Origin: Cliona cf. orientalis
Taxonomy: Eukaryota > Porifera > Demospongiae > Clionaida > Clionaidae
Length of the DNA stretch: 64,000 nt
Direction of reading: 5' to 3'
Assembly (NCBI GenBank): GCA_963930775.1
Contig: OZ005693.1
Span: 8,182,006-8,246,005, forward strand
The notes under the pieces are model-generated. The model made no database searches. It worked only from the letters and a program-made list of their open reading frames with translations, and had not been told where the DNA came from. Numbering within the stretch: the stretch's first letter is position 1; each line of letters opens with the position of its first letter. Position numbers and translations under genes: made by a program. Shown here in pieces: positions 43,569 to 56,275 of the stretch.

Positions 43569-43790
43569 ATGACACTTATGCGCATGCGCACGTGCGGCCA
43601 ACGTAGGTCAATATTAACCCTATTAAAACTCCAAAGTCCGTATGTACGCGCTGAACAACCCGAACTTCCCTGCGAGGGCGGGGTCTGGGGACGACACTAG
43701 TATCGCCGAGTATCGCGCCTATGTTTCTGAGTAAATCTAAGGATGGGCGCCTATATAACTCAGCTCAGAGTAAGCGTACTGCCCCCAGGT

Positions 43791-43829
43791 TAGCCTCGAA
43801 CCCAGACTCTGAGCCTGGGCTCGAGGCTA
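43791..43829. repeat. Short TAGCCTCGA...TCGAGGCTA hairpin
   Basis: TAGCCTCGAACCCAG pairs with CTGGGCTCGAGGCTA around an ACTCTGAGC loop. It is a minimal member of the TAGCCT hairpin family. Confidence 0.8.
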
Positions 43830-43977
43830 CCCCGTGGTAGGCCCTCCTGCATGCATGAAGTTTTTTTACATAACTGTAATGTAATCCATAATTAAATGCA
43901 TAGCAGCAATATTTACTCATCAGGCTCAAACGCATACAGATTAGGTGGTCAACTATTCCATATAAGCCATTCATTGA

Positions 43978-46900
43978 TGTTCACTAACTGCAGCAGCTTC
44001 AACGAATGGGCTATGGTTAGTGGAAACATTGATGAGACAAGCATAATCAGATGCAATGCTCACTAGATAGGTGATCGGCTATACATTATACATTTTAGTG
44101 TTCACTAACTGCAGCAGCTTCAACGAAGGCGCTGTGGTTAGTGGAAACATTGATGAAACAAGCATAATCAGATGCAATACTCATCAGGCTCAAAGGCATA
44201 CAGATTAGGTGGTCAATTATGCACTATATGAGCCATTTTATTGATGTTCACTAACTGAGGCAGCTTCAACGAAGGGGCTGTGGTTAGTGGAAACATTGAT
44301 GAGACAAGTATAATCAGATGCAATACTCATCAGGCTCAAATGCATACAGATTAGGTGGTCAACTATGCACTATATGAGCCATTTTATTGATGTTCACTAA
44401 CTGAGGCAGCTTCAACGAAGGGGCTGTGGTTAGTGGAAACACTGATGAGACAAGTATAATCAGATGCAATGCTCATCAGCTTCAATGGTATACAGATTAG
44501 GTGGTCACCTATGCGCTATGAGCCATTTTATTGATGTTCACTAACTGAGGCAGCTTCAACGAAGAGGCTGTGGTTAGTGGAAACACTGATGAGACAAGTA
44601 TAATCAGATGCAATGCTCATCAGGTTCAATGGTATACAGATTAGGTGGTCACCTATGCACTCTGAGCCATTTTATTGTTGTTCGCTAACTGAGGCAGCTT
44701 CAACGAAGGGGCTGTGGTTAGTGGAAATATTGATGAGACAAGTATAATCATATGCAATGCTCATCAGGGGCTGTGGTTAGTGGAAACACTGATGAGACAA
44801 GTATAATCAGATGCAATGCTCATCAGGTTCAATGGTATACAGATTAGGTGGTCACCTATGCACTATGAGTCATTTTATTGATGTTCACTAACTGAGGCAG
44901 CTTCAACGAAGGGGCTATGGTTAGTGGAACACTGATGAGACAAGTATAATCAGATACAATGCTCATCAGATTCAATGGTATACAGATTAGGTGGTCACCT
45001 ATGCACTATGAGCCATTTTATTGATGTTCACTAACTGAGGCAGCTTCAACGAAGGGGCTGTGGTTAGTGGAAACACTGATGAGACAAGTATAATCATATG
45101 CAATGCTCATCAGGGGCTGTGGTTAGTGGAAACACTGATGAGACAAGTATAATCAGATGCAATGCTCATCAGCTTCAGTGGTATACAGATTAGGTGGTCA
45201 CCTATGCGCTATGAGCCATTTTATTGATGTTCACTAACTGAGGCAGCTTCAACGAAGAGGCTGTGGTTAGTGGAAACACTGATGAGACAAGTATAATCAG
45301 ATGCAATGCTCATCAGCTTCACCTAATCTGTATGCCATTGAACCTGATGAGCATTGCATCTGATTATACTTGTCTCATCAGTGTTTCCACTAACCACAGC
45401 CCCAAGTATAATCAGATGCAATGCTCATCAGGTTCAATGGCATACAGATTAGGTGGTCAATTATGCACTATATGAGCCATTTTATTGATGTTCACTAACT
45501 GAGGCAGCTTCAACGAAGGGGCTGTGGTTAGTGGAAACATTGATGAGTCATTTTATTGATGTTCACTAACTGAGGCAGCTTTAACGAAGGGGCTGTGGTT
45601 AGTGGAAACACTGATGAGACAAGTATAATCAGATGCAATGCTCATCAGATTCAATGGTATACAGATTAAGTGGTCACCTATGCACTATGAGCCATTTTAT
45701 TGATGTTCACTAACTGAGGCAGCTTCAACGAAGGGGCTGTGGTTAGTGGAAACACTGATGAGACAAGTATAATCAGATGCAATGCTCATCAGGTTCAATG
45801 GTATACAGATTAGGTGGTCACCTATGCACTATGAGCCATTTTATTGTTGTTCGCTAACTGAGGCAGCTTCATCGAAGGGGCTGTGGTTAGTGGAAATATT
45901 GATGAGACAAGTATAATCATATGCAATGCTCATCAGGGGCTATGGTTAGTGGAAACATTGATGAGACAAGCATAATCAGATGCAATGCTCACTAGATAGG
46001 TGATCGGCTATACATTATACATTTTAGTGTTCACTAACTGCAGCAGCTTCAACGAAGGCGCTGTGGTTAGTGGAAACATTGATGAAACAAGCATAATCAG
46101 ATGCAATACTCATCAGGCTCAAAGGCATACAGATTAGGTGGTCAATTATGCACTATATGAGCCATTTTATTGATGTTCACTAACTGAGGCAGCTTCAACG
46201 AAGGGGCTGTGGTTAGTGGAAACATTGATGAGACAAGTATAATCAGATGCAATACTCATCAGGCTCAAATGCATACAGATTAGGTGGTCAACTATGCACT
46301 ATATGAGCCATTTTATTGATGTTCACTAACTGAGGCAGCTTCAACGAAGGGGCTGTGGTTAGTGGAAACACTGATGAGACAAGTATAAGCAGATGCAATA
46401 CTCATCAGGCTCAAATGCATACAGATTAGGTTGTCAACTATGCACTATATGAGCCATTTTATTGATGTTCACTAACTGAGGCAGCTTCAACGAAGGGGCT
46501 ATGGTTAGTGGAAACACTAATGAGACAAGTATAATCAGATGCAATGCTCATCAGCTTCAATGGTATACAGATTAGGTGGTCACCTATGCACTATGAGCCA
46601 TTTTATTGATGTTCACTAACTGAGGCAGCTTCAACGAAGAGGCTGTGGTTAGTGAAAACACTGATGAGACAAGTATAATCAGATGCAATACTTATCCGGC
46701 TCAAATGCATACAGATTAGGTGGTCAACTATGCACTATATGAGCCATTTTATTGATGTTCACTAACTGAGGCAGCTTCAACGAAGGGACTGTGGTTAGTA
46801 GAAACACTGATGAGACAAGTATAATCAGATGCACTGCTCATCAGGTTCAATGGTATACAGATTAGGTGATCACCTATGCACTATGACCCATTATAATATT

Positions 46901-47125
46901 GATGTTCACTAACTGAGGCAGCTTCAACGAAGGCGCTGTGGTTAATGGAAATACTGATGAGACAAATATAATCAGATGCAATGCTCATCAGGTCACTGAC
47001 ATATACAGATTAGGTGGTCACCTATGCACTATGAGCCATTTTATTGACTGCAGCAGCTTCAACGAAGGGGCTGTGGTTAGTGGAAACATTAATGAGATAA
47101 GCATAATTAGATGCAAAACTCACTA
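43978..47125 (+). repeat. Satellite array, forward orientation (~145 bp monomer)
   Basis: About 20 monomers. Each contains GTTCACTAACTGAGGCAGC, TTCAACGAAGGGGCTGTGG, TTAGTGGAAACACTGATGAG, CAGATGCAATGCTCATCAG and ACAGATTAGGTGGTCA. Spacings of the GTTCAC start are 146, 144 and 144 at 44246, 44392, 44536 and 44680. Each monomer can form two hairpins: CACTAAC/GTTAGTG with CAGC/GCTG inside, and CTGATGAG/CTCATCAG. Truncated monomers joined at CATCAGGGGCTG recur at 44767, 45114 and 45936, and the block 44008-44500 recurs near 45938-46430. One partial monomer at 45318-45403 is inverted. Confidence 0.95.
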
Positions 47126-48054
47126 GGTGCAAAGTTACAAAAGTCTAGGTCGCCAGTCGTCACAGAGGCTGGTTGAGCATGCATGTCCACTTACGTTTAG
47201 TTAATGTATATTCACCATGCATGCATGGTTATTGTAAGGGCTTTTAGCTAGTTAGTCTATCAATAATATAGTGTATTGTGTCTATATCTGCTGCTATAAA
47301 AATAGGAGAAATGACGAGAATTCAGTTGAGGAGATCCTTTCAAAAGTGATTACACAGGAAGCAAACTGGAGATCCAGCCTTGCCACAGCAACGTGGATAG
47401 GTATGCGGCAGAAATAGAAATAGTAAAGGTATAGTGTGAGCTTGAGAAGCACCAGGCCCTAGAATTGTTAAGAGGGGAAAATGCAGGTCAGCTTAAGTTC
47501 CTCGATGTACTAGAGGGTGAGCTGTATAAACAGCAAACATGCTCCAAATACCATGATCCTTTCAGTTGTTTTCAGTCAGATTGTGATATAAATTCAGGGC
47601 TACAGCACCTACCTGGGAGTCATCTTGTTGACCAGCCTTGTTCAACAGATGTACCATTTCTGTTATTTACACGCATATAGGGCACCATCCAAGAATCAGT
47701 GAGAAAATCACCATTCTATTTGCTCTATGGTAGAGATCCGTGCTTACCTACTGAAAATTTCCTAAGGAATATACCAAACTATGAAGTAGATGTTGGAGAT
47801 TACCATTTACCTGTCAGAAGCTTGCAATTGGAGGTTGGCAAAGAGCAGCGCCCTGCTGAGCTAGCTCAAGTCAAGCAGAAAGAAATGTATGACAAAGACT
47901 CCCAACTGCCACAGTATGGAATTGGTGCTAGATTATTTATGGTGTTTATACCAAATGGGAACAAAGACATGATATTTAGCCATGCTATTCCTGTGCATGG
48001 GCCATGTTGCATTCTTAATCGCACACCAAACAATGCAAAAGTTTTTCTCATATA

Positions 48055-48995
48055 TTGATAATGTATGGGGTGCAATTTGTGTCAAAATTCATTTTTGGCA
48101 GGCATTTAGAAAAGCTAGTCTGGAGATTTACGGAAATCACAGTGAAATTTTTGACATGGATCACAGAAGACATATTTTAGAGATGCTACAACTGTGGAGA
48201 TTTATGAAAGTAGCGGATATTTACGTAAATCTCACTGGTAGACACCATATAAATTGCAGATATTAGATTTTAGTGATGTCACAGGAATTTACAAATTTAT
48301 GAAAGTAGTGGATGTTACAAAAGAACATATGTATAATAGACATTAAAATTAATATTATAGTAATTGCAACGTCATCCCCATAGGTTGTGTGCCCCATGCA
48401 TATAAGTGGTGCTGTGAGGATTAAACTACCACCAAAGCAGAGGTGTGTTGACAGAGATCTATAATAATTATTGGCTAATACAATTAGCAAATCGTATTGT
48501 GAGTACTTTTGGTCAGAAATGGGAGGGGTCAGTAAGAGACAGGGATGATTATGCAAGTCCATGGTCATCGGAAAGGCCCCTGAAGAATTAAAATTAATAA
48601 TTAACCTTGGCATGCCCCAAATCTTGAGTCCAGTATTAAATTTTGTGCTCGTGTGTGTTTATATAGGGCACACAATTATATAGTATTATAATAATTGATT
48701 TCAATGTCCACTGTGTTGTTTTTGTAAACATCCACTACTTTCATAAATTCCTGCGACATCTGCCATTACAGAATTTCGTCACAAACTGTGCTGCAATTTA
48801 CATGTCTACCAGTGATATTTATGTAAATAACCACTACTTTCATAAATCCCCACAGTTGTAGCATCTCTAATTAATGTCCGTGATTAATGTCAAATTATGC
48901 ACAGTGACTGTGATTTAAGCAAATATCCACTATATGGCTACTTTCGTAATCCCCAAATTTTTCTAAATGTGGAAGATCATTATTATGGGGTGTCG
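48055..48995. repeat. Foldback element with ~250 bp inverted arms
   Basis: The left arm (48060-48330) contains TTTATGAAAGTAGCGGATAT and AAATTTATGAAAGTAGTGG. Their complements ATCCACTACTTTCATAAAT and CCACTACTTTCATAAATCCC lie in the right arm (48715-48985). It lies inside the LTR fossil. No coding capacity is seen. Confidence 0.65.
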
Positions 48996-49080
48996 TTTAC
49001 TGTATATGGCACACTTGAACCGTCTCTGAAACAGAAATATTTCTGTTTCAGAGTTCAAGTGTGCTATATACAGTAAACAG
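48996..49080. repeat. Strong hairpin
   Basis: TTTACTGTATATGGCACACTTGAAC is mirrored by TTCAAGTGTGCTATATACAGTAAA, and inside it CTCTGAAACAGAAATA pairs with TATTTCTGTTTCAGAG. It adjoins the right arm of the foldback element. Confidence 0.85.
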
Positions 49081-49704
49081 TATCCCTGAACTTCCAGATA
49101 GCACAAACAAAAGCGCAGCCATCAAAAGATGACACTCAAGAACAGAACGCTGCTGCTACTTGAAAGAAGATCCTATACCTTCTATATATAGTGGGAGGGA
49201 GTGTAGGAACTGTAGATATTTGATTTTATGTTGAATTAAGTAAGTTATGTGGATATTTGATTTTTATGTGGAAGTTATGATAATATTATTATTATCGTTG
49301 AGTTATTGTATCGGAATTCACCATGGACTGTAAGAAGCATTGTAAGGGCTATTAGTATTAGCTGTTAGTCAGTCTACTATAGTCAATAATATTATTGTGT
49401 ATTGTACCTCTGCTGCTATCAATATTAATACAAAGCTCCTCTGCAACATGGTCTACCCTCAACAGTTTGCTTATAGCTACCTAAGATCCTGAGCTTTAGC
49501 TACATGATAGCGTGCATTGTCACTTGATAGATAGTTTACCTTCTCGATCACTTCCTTTAACACTTATATATAATCAGTAATTTAAAGTTACAGGTTGAGA
49601 TTGCAGATGAAAATTAATTATGTTGCAGTTACAGGAGCAGCAGTATCAGCATGTTTATTAGAAAGAGCAGGTAGAAATTCTCTTTAATTTGAATAGGGCA
49701 ATTA

Positions 49705-52700
49705 GTGCAACATAGTTGACCACCTAATCTGTATGTCTTTAAACCTGATGAGCATTGCATCTGATTATACTTGTCTCATCAGTGTTTCCACTAACCACAG
49801 CCCCTTCGTTGAAGCTGCCGTAGTTAGTAAACATCAATAAAATGGCTCATGATCATAGTGCATAAGTGACCACCTAATCTGTATGTCTTTAAACCTGATG
49901 AGCATTGCATCTGATTATACTTGTCTCATCAGTGTTTCCACTAACCACAGCCCCTTCGTTGAAGCTGCCGCAGTTAGTAAACATCAATAAAATGGCTCAT
50001 GATCATATTGCATAAGTGACCACCTAATCTGTATGCATTTGAGCCTGATGAGCATTGCATATGATCATACTTGTCTCATCAATGTTTCCACTAACCACAG
50101 CCCCTTCGTTGAAGCTGCCTTGGTTAGTGAACATCAATAAAATGGCTCATAGTGCATAGGTGACCACCTAATCTGTATACCATTGAACCTGATGAGCATT
50201 GCATCTGATTATACTTGTCTCATCAGTGTTTCCACTAACCACAGCCCCTTCGTTGAAGCTGCCGCAGTTAGTGAACATCAATAAATTTAATGGTTCATAT
50301 TTTTGCATAACTGACCATAATCTGTATGCCTTTGAGCCTGATGAGTATTGCATCTAATTATGCTCGTCTCATCAGTGTTTCTACTAACCACAGCCCCTTC
50401 GTTAAAGTTGCGGCAGTTAGTGAACATCAAGAGGATGGCTAATAATGCATAGCTGACCACCTAATCTGTTACAACTTTGCATCTAGTGAGAACTGCATCT
50501 GATTATACTTGTCTTATCAGTGTTTCCACTCACCACAGCCCCTTCATTGACGCTGCGGCAGTTAGTGAACATCAATGAAATAGCTCATAATACATAGCTG
50601 ACAACCTACGTCATTTCTCCTATTTTTATAGCAGCAGATATAGACACAATACACCATATTATTGATAGACTAACTAGCTAAAAGCCCTTACAATAACCAT
50701 GCATGCATGGTGAATATACATTAACTAAACGTAAGTGGACATGCATGCTCAACCAGCCTCTGTGACAACTGGCGACCTACACTTTTGTAACTTCGCACCT
50801 GGTGAGTTTTGCATCTAATTATGCTTATCTCATTAATGTTTCCACTAACCACAGCCCCTTTGTTGAAGCTGCTGCAGTTAGTGAACATCAATAAAATGGC
50901 TGTCTCACCTCATCTGTATATGCCAGTGACCTGATGAGTATTGCATCTGATTATACTTCTCTCATCAGTATTTCCACTAACAACAGCCCCTTCATTGAAG
51001 CTGCCTCAGTTAGTGAACATCAATATTATAATGGGTCATAGTGCATAGGTGACCACACCTAATCTGTATACCATTGAACCTGATGAGCATTACATCTGAT
51101 TATACTTGTCTCATCAGTGTATCTACTAACCACAGCCTCTTCGTTGAAGTTCCCGCAGTTAGTGAACATCAATAAAATGACTCATAGTGCATAGGTGACC
51201 ACCTAATCTGTATGCATTTGAGCCTGATGAGCATTGCATATGATTATACTTGTCTCATCAGTGTTTCCATTAACCACAGCCCCTTCGTTGAAGCTGCCGC
51301 AGTTAGTAAACAGCAATAAAATGGCTCATAGTGCACAGGTGATCACCTAATCTGTATGCATTTGAGCCTGATGAGCATTGCATATGAATATACTTGTCTC
51401 ATCAGTGTTTCCACTAACCACAGCCCCTTCGTTGAAGCTGCCTCAGTTAGTGAACATCAATAAAATGGCTCATAGTGCATAGGTGATCACCTAATCTGCA
51501 TGCATTTGAGCCTGATGAGCATTGCATATGATTATACTTGTCTCATCAGTGTTTCCACTAACCACAGCCCCTTCGTTGAAGCTGCCTCAGTTAGTGAACA
51601 TCAATAAAATGGCTCAGGTGACCACCTAATCTGTATACCATTGAACCTGATGAACATTGTATCTGATTATACTTGTTTCATCAGTGAACATCAATAAAAT
51701 CGCTCATAAATGTGTAGCTGACCACCTAATCTGTTGCAACTTTGCATCTAGTGTGTACTGCATCTGACTATGCTTGTCTTATCAGTGTTTCCACTAACCA
51801 CAGCCCCTTCGTTAAAGCTGCGGCAGTTAGTGAACATCAATGAAATGGTTTATAATGTGTAGCTGACCACCTAATTTATTACAACTTTGCATCAGCTTCT
51901 TAGACTAGTGAGTACTAGCTACGTCTAATTATGCTTGTCTCATCAGTGTTTCCACTAACCACAGCCCCTTCATAGAAGTTGCGGCAGTTAGTGAACATCA
52001 ATAAAATCTCTCATAAATGTGTAGCTGACCACCTAATCTGTTGCAACTTTGCATCTAGTGTGTACTGCATCTGACTATGCTTGTCTCATCAGTGTTTTCA
52101 CTAACCACAGCCCCTTCATTGAAGCTGCGGCAGTTAGTGAACATCAATAGGATGGCTAATGTTGCATAGCTGACCACCTAATCTGTTACAACGTTGCATC
52201 TAATGAGAACTGCATCTGATTATACCTGTCTTATCAGTGTTTCCACTAACCACAGCCCCTCCATTAAAGCTGCGGCAGTTAGTGAACATCAATGAAATGG
52301 CTCATAATGCATAGCTGACAACCTAGTCTGTTACAATTTTACATCTAGTGAGTAATGCATCTAAATGATAATATTATGCTTGTCTCATCAGTGTTTCCAC
52401 TAACCACAGCCCCTTCATAGAAGTTGCGGCAGTTAGTCTCGGAACATCAATAAAATTGCTCATAAATGTGTAGCTGACCACCTAATCTGTTGCAACTTTG
52501 CATCTAGTGTGTACTGCATCTGACTATGCTTGTCTTATCAGTGTTTCCACTAACCACAGCCCCTTCGTTAAAGCTGCGGCAGTTAGTGAACATCAATGAA
52601 ATGGTTTATAATGCGTAGCTGACCACCTAATCTATTACAACTTTGCATCAGCTTCTTAGACTAGTGAGTACTAGCTACGTCTAATTATGCTTGTCTCATC

Positions 52701-55120
52701 AGTATTTCCACTAACCACAGCCCCTTCATAGAAGTTGCGGCAGTTAGTGAACATCAATAAAATCGCTCATAAAATTAATGTGTAGCTGACCACCTAATCT
52801 GTTGCAACTTTGCATCTAGTGTGTACTGCATCTGGCTATGCTTGTCTCATCAGTGTTTCCACTAACCACAGCCCCTTCGTTAAAGCTGCGGCAGTTAGTG
52901 AACATCAATGAAATGGTTTATAATGCGTAGCTGACCACCTAATCTATTACAACTTTGCATCAGCTTCTTAGACTAGTGAGTACTAGCTACGTCTAATTAT
53001 GCTTGTCTCATCAGTGTTTCCACTAACCACAGCCCCTTCATAGAAGTTGCGGCAGTTAGTGAACATCAATAAAATTGCTCATAAATGTGTAGCTGACCAC
53101 CTAATCTGTTGCAACTTTGCATCTAGTGTGTACTGCATCTGACTATGCTTGTCTTATCAGTGTTTCCACTAACCACAGCCCCTTCGTTAAAGCTGCGGCA
53201 GTTAGTGAACATCAATGAAATGGTTTATAATGCGTAGCTGACCACCTAATCTATTACAACTTTGCATCAGCTTCTTAGACTAGTGAGTACTAGCTACGTC
53301 TAATTATGCTTGTCTCATCAGTGTTTCCACTAACCACAGCCCCTTCATAGAAGTTGCGGCAGTTAGTGAACATCAATAAAATTGCTCATAAATGTGTAGC
53401 TGACCACCTAATCTGTTGCAACTTTGCATCTAGTGTGTACTGCATCTGACTATGCTTGTCTTATCAGTGTTTCCACTAACCACAGCCCCTTCGTTAAAGC
53501 TGCGGCAGTTAGTGAACATCAATGAAATGGTTTATAATGCGTAGCTGACCACCTAATCTATTACAACTTTGCATCAGCTTCTTAGACTAGTGAGTACTAG
53601 CTACGTCTAATTATGCTTGTCTCATCAGTGTTTCCACTAACCACAGCCCCTTCATAGAAGTTGCGGCAGTTAGTGAACATCAATAAAATCGCTCATAAAA
53701 TTAATGTGTAGCTGACCACCTAATCTGTTGCAACTTTGCATCTAGTGTGTACTGCATCTGGCTATGCTTGTCTCATCAGTGTTTCCACTAACCACAGCCC
53801 CTTCGTTAAAGCTGCGGCAGTTAGTGAACATCAATGAAATGGTTTATAATGCGTAGCTGACCACCTAATCTATTACAACTTTGCATCAGCTTCTTAGACT
53901 AGTGAATACTAGCTACGTCTAATTATGCTTGTCTCATCAGTGTTTCCACTAACCACAGCCCCTTCATTGAAGGTGCGGTTGTTAGTAAACATCAATAGAA
54001 TGCCTAATAATGCATAGCTGACCACGTAATCTGTTACCACTTTGAGTACTGCATCTAATTATGCTTGTCTCATCAGTGTTTCCACTAACCACAGCCCCTT
54101 CATTGAAGCTGCGGCAGTTAGTGAACATCAATGAAATGGTTTATAATGCGTAGCTGACCACCTAATCTATTACAACTTTGCATCTAGTGTGTACTGCATC
54201 TGACTATGCTTGTCTCATCAGTGTTTCCACTAACCACAGCCCCTTCGTTAAAGCTGCGGCAGTTAGTGAATGAAATGGTTTAGCTATAATGCGTAGCTTA
54301 CCACCTAATCTATTACAACTTTGCATCAGCTTCTTAGACTAGTGAGTACTAGCTACGTCTAATTATGCTTGTCTCATCAGTGTTTACACTAACCACAGCC
54401 CCTTCATTGAAGCTGCGGCAGTTAGTGAACATCAATAAAATCGGTCATAATGTATAGTTGACCACCTAGTCTGTTACAACTTTGCATCTATAGTGAGTAC
54501 TGCATGTAATTATGCTCGTCTCATCAGTGTTTCCACTAACCACAGCCCCTTCATTGAAGCTGCGGCAGTTAGTGAACATCAATAGGATGGCTAATATTGC
54601 ATATCTGACCACCTAATCTGTTACAATGTTGCATCTAGTGAGAACTGCATCTGATTATACCTGTCTTATCAGTGTTTCCACTAACCACAGCCCCTCCGTT
54701 AAAGCTGCGGCAGTTAGTGAACATCAATGAAATGGCTCATAATGCATAGCTGACAACCTAGTCTGTTACAATTTTACATCTAGTTAGTAATGCATCTAAA
54801 TGATAATATTATGCTTGTCTCATCAGTGTTTCCACTAACCACAGCCCCTTCATTGAAGGTGCGGCTGTTAGTAAACATCAATAAAATGCCTAATAATGCA
54901 TAGCTGACCACCTCATCTGTTACAACTTTGCACCTAGTGAGTATTGCATCTCATTATGCTTGTCTCATCAGTGTTTCCATTAACCAAAGCACCTTAGTTA
55001 AAGCTGCGGCAGCTAGTGAATATCAATAAAATGTATAACTGACCACCTCATCTGTTATGCCTTATAATTTTTTAGTGTTACATGCATCTATTAAATTTAT
55101 GCGACAGACAGCTGTTAGTG
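49705..55120 (-). repeat. Satellite array, reverse orientation with higher-order units
   Basis: The same monomer as 43978-47125 but reversed (GACCACCTAATCTGTATG, CTTGTCTCATCAGTGTTTCC, ACTAACCACAGCCCCTTCG, GCAGTTAGTGAACATCAA). About 38 monomers. From about 52450 to 53900, two monomer types alternate (TTGCAACTTTGCATCTAGTG and CATCAGCTTCTTAGACTAG), giving a ~310 bp dimer repeated about five times with few changes, at about 52456, 52786, 53087, 53395 and 53710. The far end decays. Confidence 0.95.
50605..50795 (-). repeat. Inverted duplicate of the left array/LTR junction
   Basis: The reverse complement of 47120-47320, covering the end of the forward array and the presumed first LTR remnant (CATGCATGCATGGTTATTGT, CTGCTGCTATAAAAATAGG). 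It is embedded within the reverse array. It shows that one arm arose by inverted duplication of the other after the LTR element had landed. Confidence 0.8.
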
Positions 55121-55967
55121 AACTGTGATAAAGCCATAATGTGTATACTGACAGAATTCTGTAGCTTACTATAATAGTTACTAATGTGTATTAATATTAT
55201 TATTAATAGATGACTGCTAAGCTAGTGAAGATAATAATTATTGTTATAATATGGCTGTTATAATATTATTATCAATAGTGCACTGGAATAGTTTCACATC
55301 CCTCCACTAATTAATCACATTCCCTCTCCAAAATTAATTTTCATAGCTGATCGCCTACAGTAATGAATATTAAGCATTCATCAAGGACTTGTTAATGCTT
55401 CCAGATATCGATTCTATGCAATAATAATAGTTAGCTATCATAATTATAATAGCTATGAATGAACACATAATGATACTATCACTTTGCAGGTATGAACAAA
55501 AAAAAATAAAATTTATTCTACACTCTCCAGATAACACATTCTTCTTGGAACTCAGCTGTATGTTGTGTACAGTCTTGTGATCCTGTAGCTATATGACAGC
55601 AAAATATAGCAGTAAAAATGCAGTCAATCAAAAATTATCCACGATCATCCTAGGCTTACACAGAGAATCGGAGGACCGCTCGTGTTGGGCAGTATGTATT
55701 AGCTAAAACGATGGCAACATGTAGTGTACTTCATTTCATACTTCCTGGCCCCTTGTCCTTGTTTCATTCAGCGATAGGCCTTGCCACTGACTTGTTATAA
55801 TAGTCTGGCGTGCCAGTTCCATACAGGCTTCACAATGCACGCCCAAAGCGTAGCAGGATCAGACTCTTTAGTTCTCAGCGAGCACGCGCACGCAGGACGC
55901 ACACGTACGCGTTTGAAACTTCCCGCCTGATTGGCGAGTAGCGGCCCGCTCTTGTAATATTCATGAG
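55121..55967. other. Right flank of the reverse array
   Basis: AT-rich decayed sequence to about 55640, then a GC-richer segment (55660-55960) with AGCACGCGCACGCAGGACGC. No gene is supportable. Confidence 0.5.
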
Positions 55968-56005
55968 CTCACTAACGGCGACGTTCACTAACCACGACAC
56001 TACAG
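55968..56005 (-). repeat. Right inverted repeat bounding the satellite block
   Basis: CTCACTAACGGCGACGTTCA and CTAACCACGACACTACAG are the reverse complement of 43531-43568. Outside it, 56200-56320 shares short motifs with the left border region. Confidence 0.85.
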
Positions 56006-56199
56006 CTTGAGCCGGTTGACCTTCACCTGCCATGTGCTCGACTGAATAGGGAAATCCCCCCGAGTGCGAGCTCGCCAAAGAAAGCGAACCGAGAAAATCG
56101 CCATATCTCATCGATAGTCCACGATGTCTTCTACGCTAGGTTTGAATTCTGGGTCCCAACACCCTGTCATGTGAGCTAAACTTTTTGAAACAGTTTCAC

Positions 56200-56275
56200 A
56201 GCAATTACATCATAGGTTTCATCATAAATTTCATCATAGATTTCATCATCATTTCATCATAATTTCATCATAGCG
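56200..56275. repeat. TTTCATCATA short tandem repeat
   Basis: Units of TTTCATCATAA/G are repeated about six times. The flanking CATAGGTTTCATCATAA also occurs at the left border (43337). Confidence 0.8.

Larger units (their letters stand above)
47150..49440 (+). mobile_element. Decayed LTR retrotransposon fossil (Ty3/Gypsy-like)
   Basis: The segment 47700-48060 translates to an integrase C-terminal-like stretch with SPFYLLYGRDPCLPTE, a motif common in Ty3/Gypsy elements. Related sequences near 47215-47310 and 49325-49430 (TTGTAAGGGCT...GTCAATAAT...GTGTATTGT...CTGCTGCTAT) look like remnants of its two terminal repeats. A purine-rich AGTGGGAGGGAG stands before the second. No gag, protease or reverse transcriptase is recognisable. 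It is old, internally deleted and clearly broken. A foldback element lies within it. Confidence 0.6.

Noticed and set aside
43978-55120. CTGATGAG in every satellite monomer suggested a hammerhead ribozyme
   Set aside because: The GAAA element needed after stem II is not found at a suitable distance on either strand. The GGAAAC lies immediately before CTGATGAG, leaving no room for the cleavage site and stem I. CTGATGAG is simply one half of the CTGATGAG/CTCATCAG palindrome.
43978-55120. Regularly spaced repeats resembling a CRISPR array
   Set aside because: Units are contiguous ~145-bp tandem monomers without unique spacers, in a eukaryotic genome with introns. This is a satellite.
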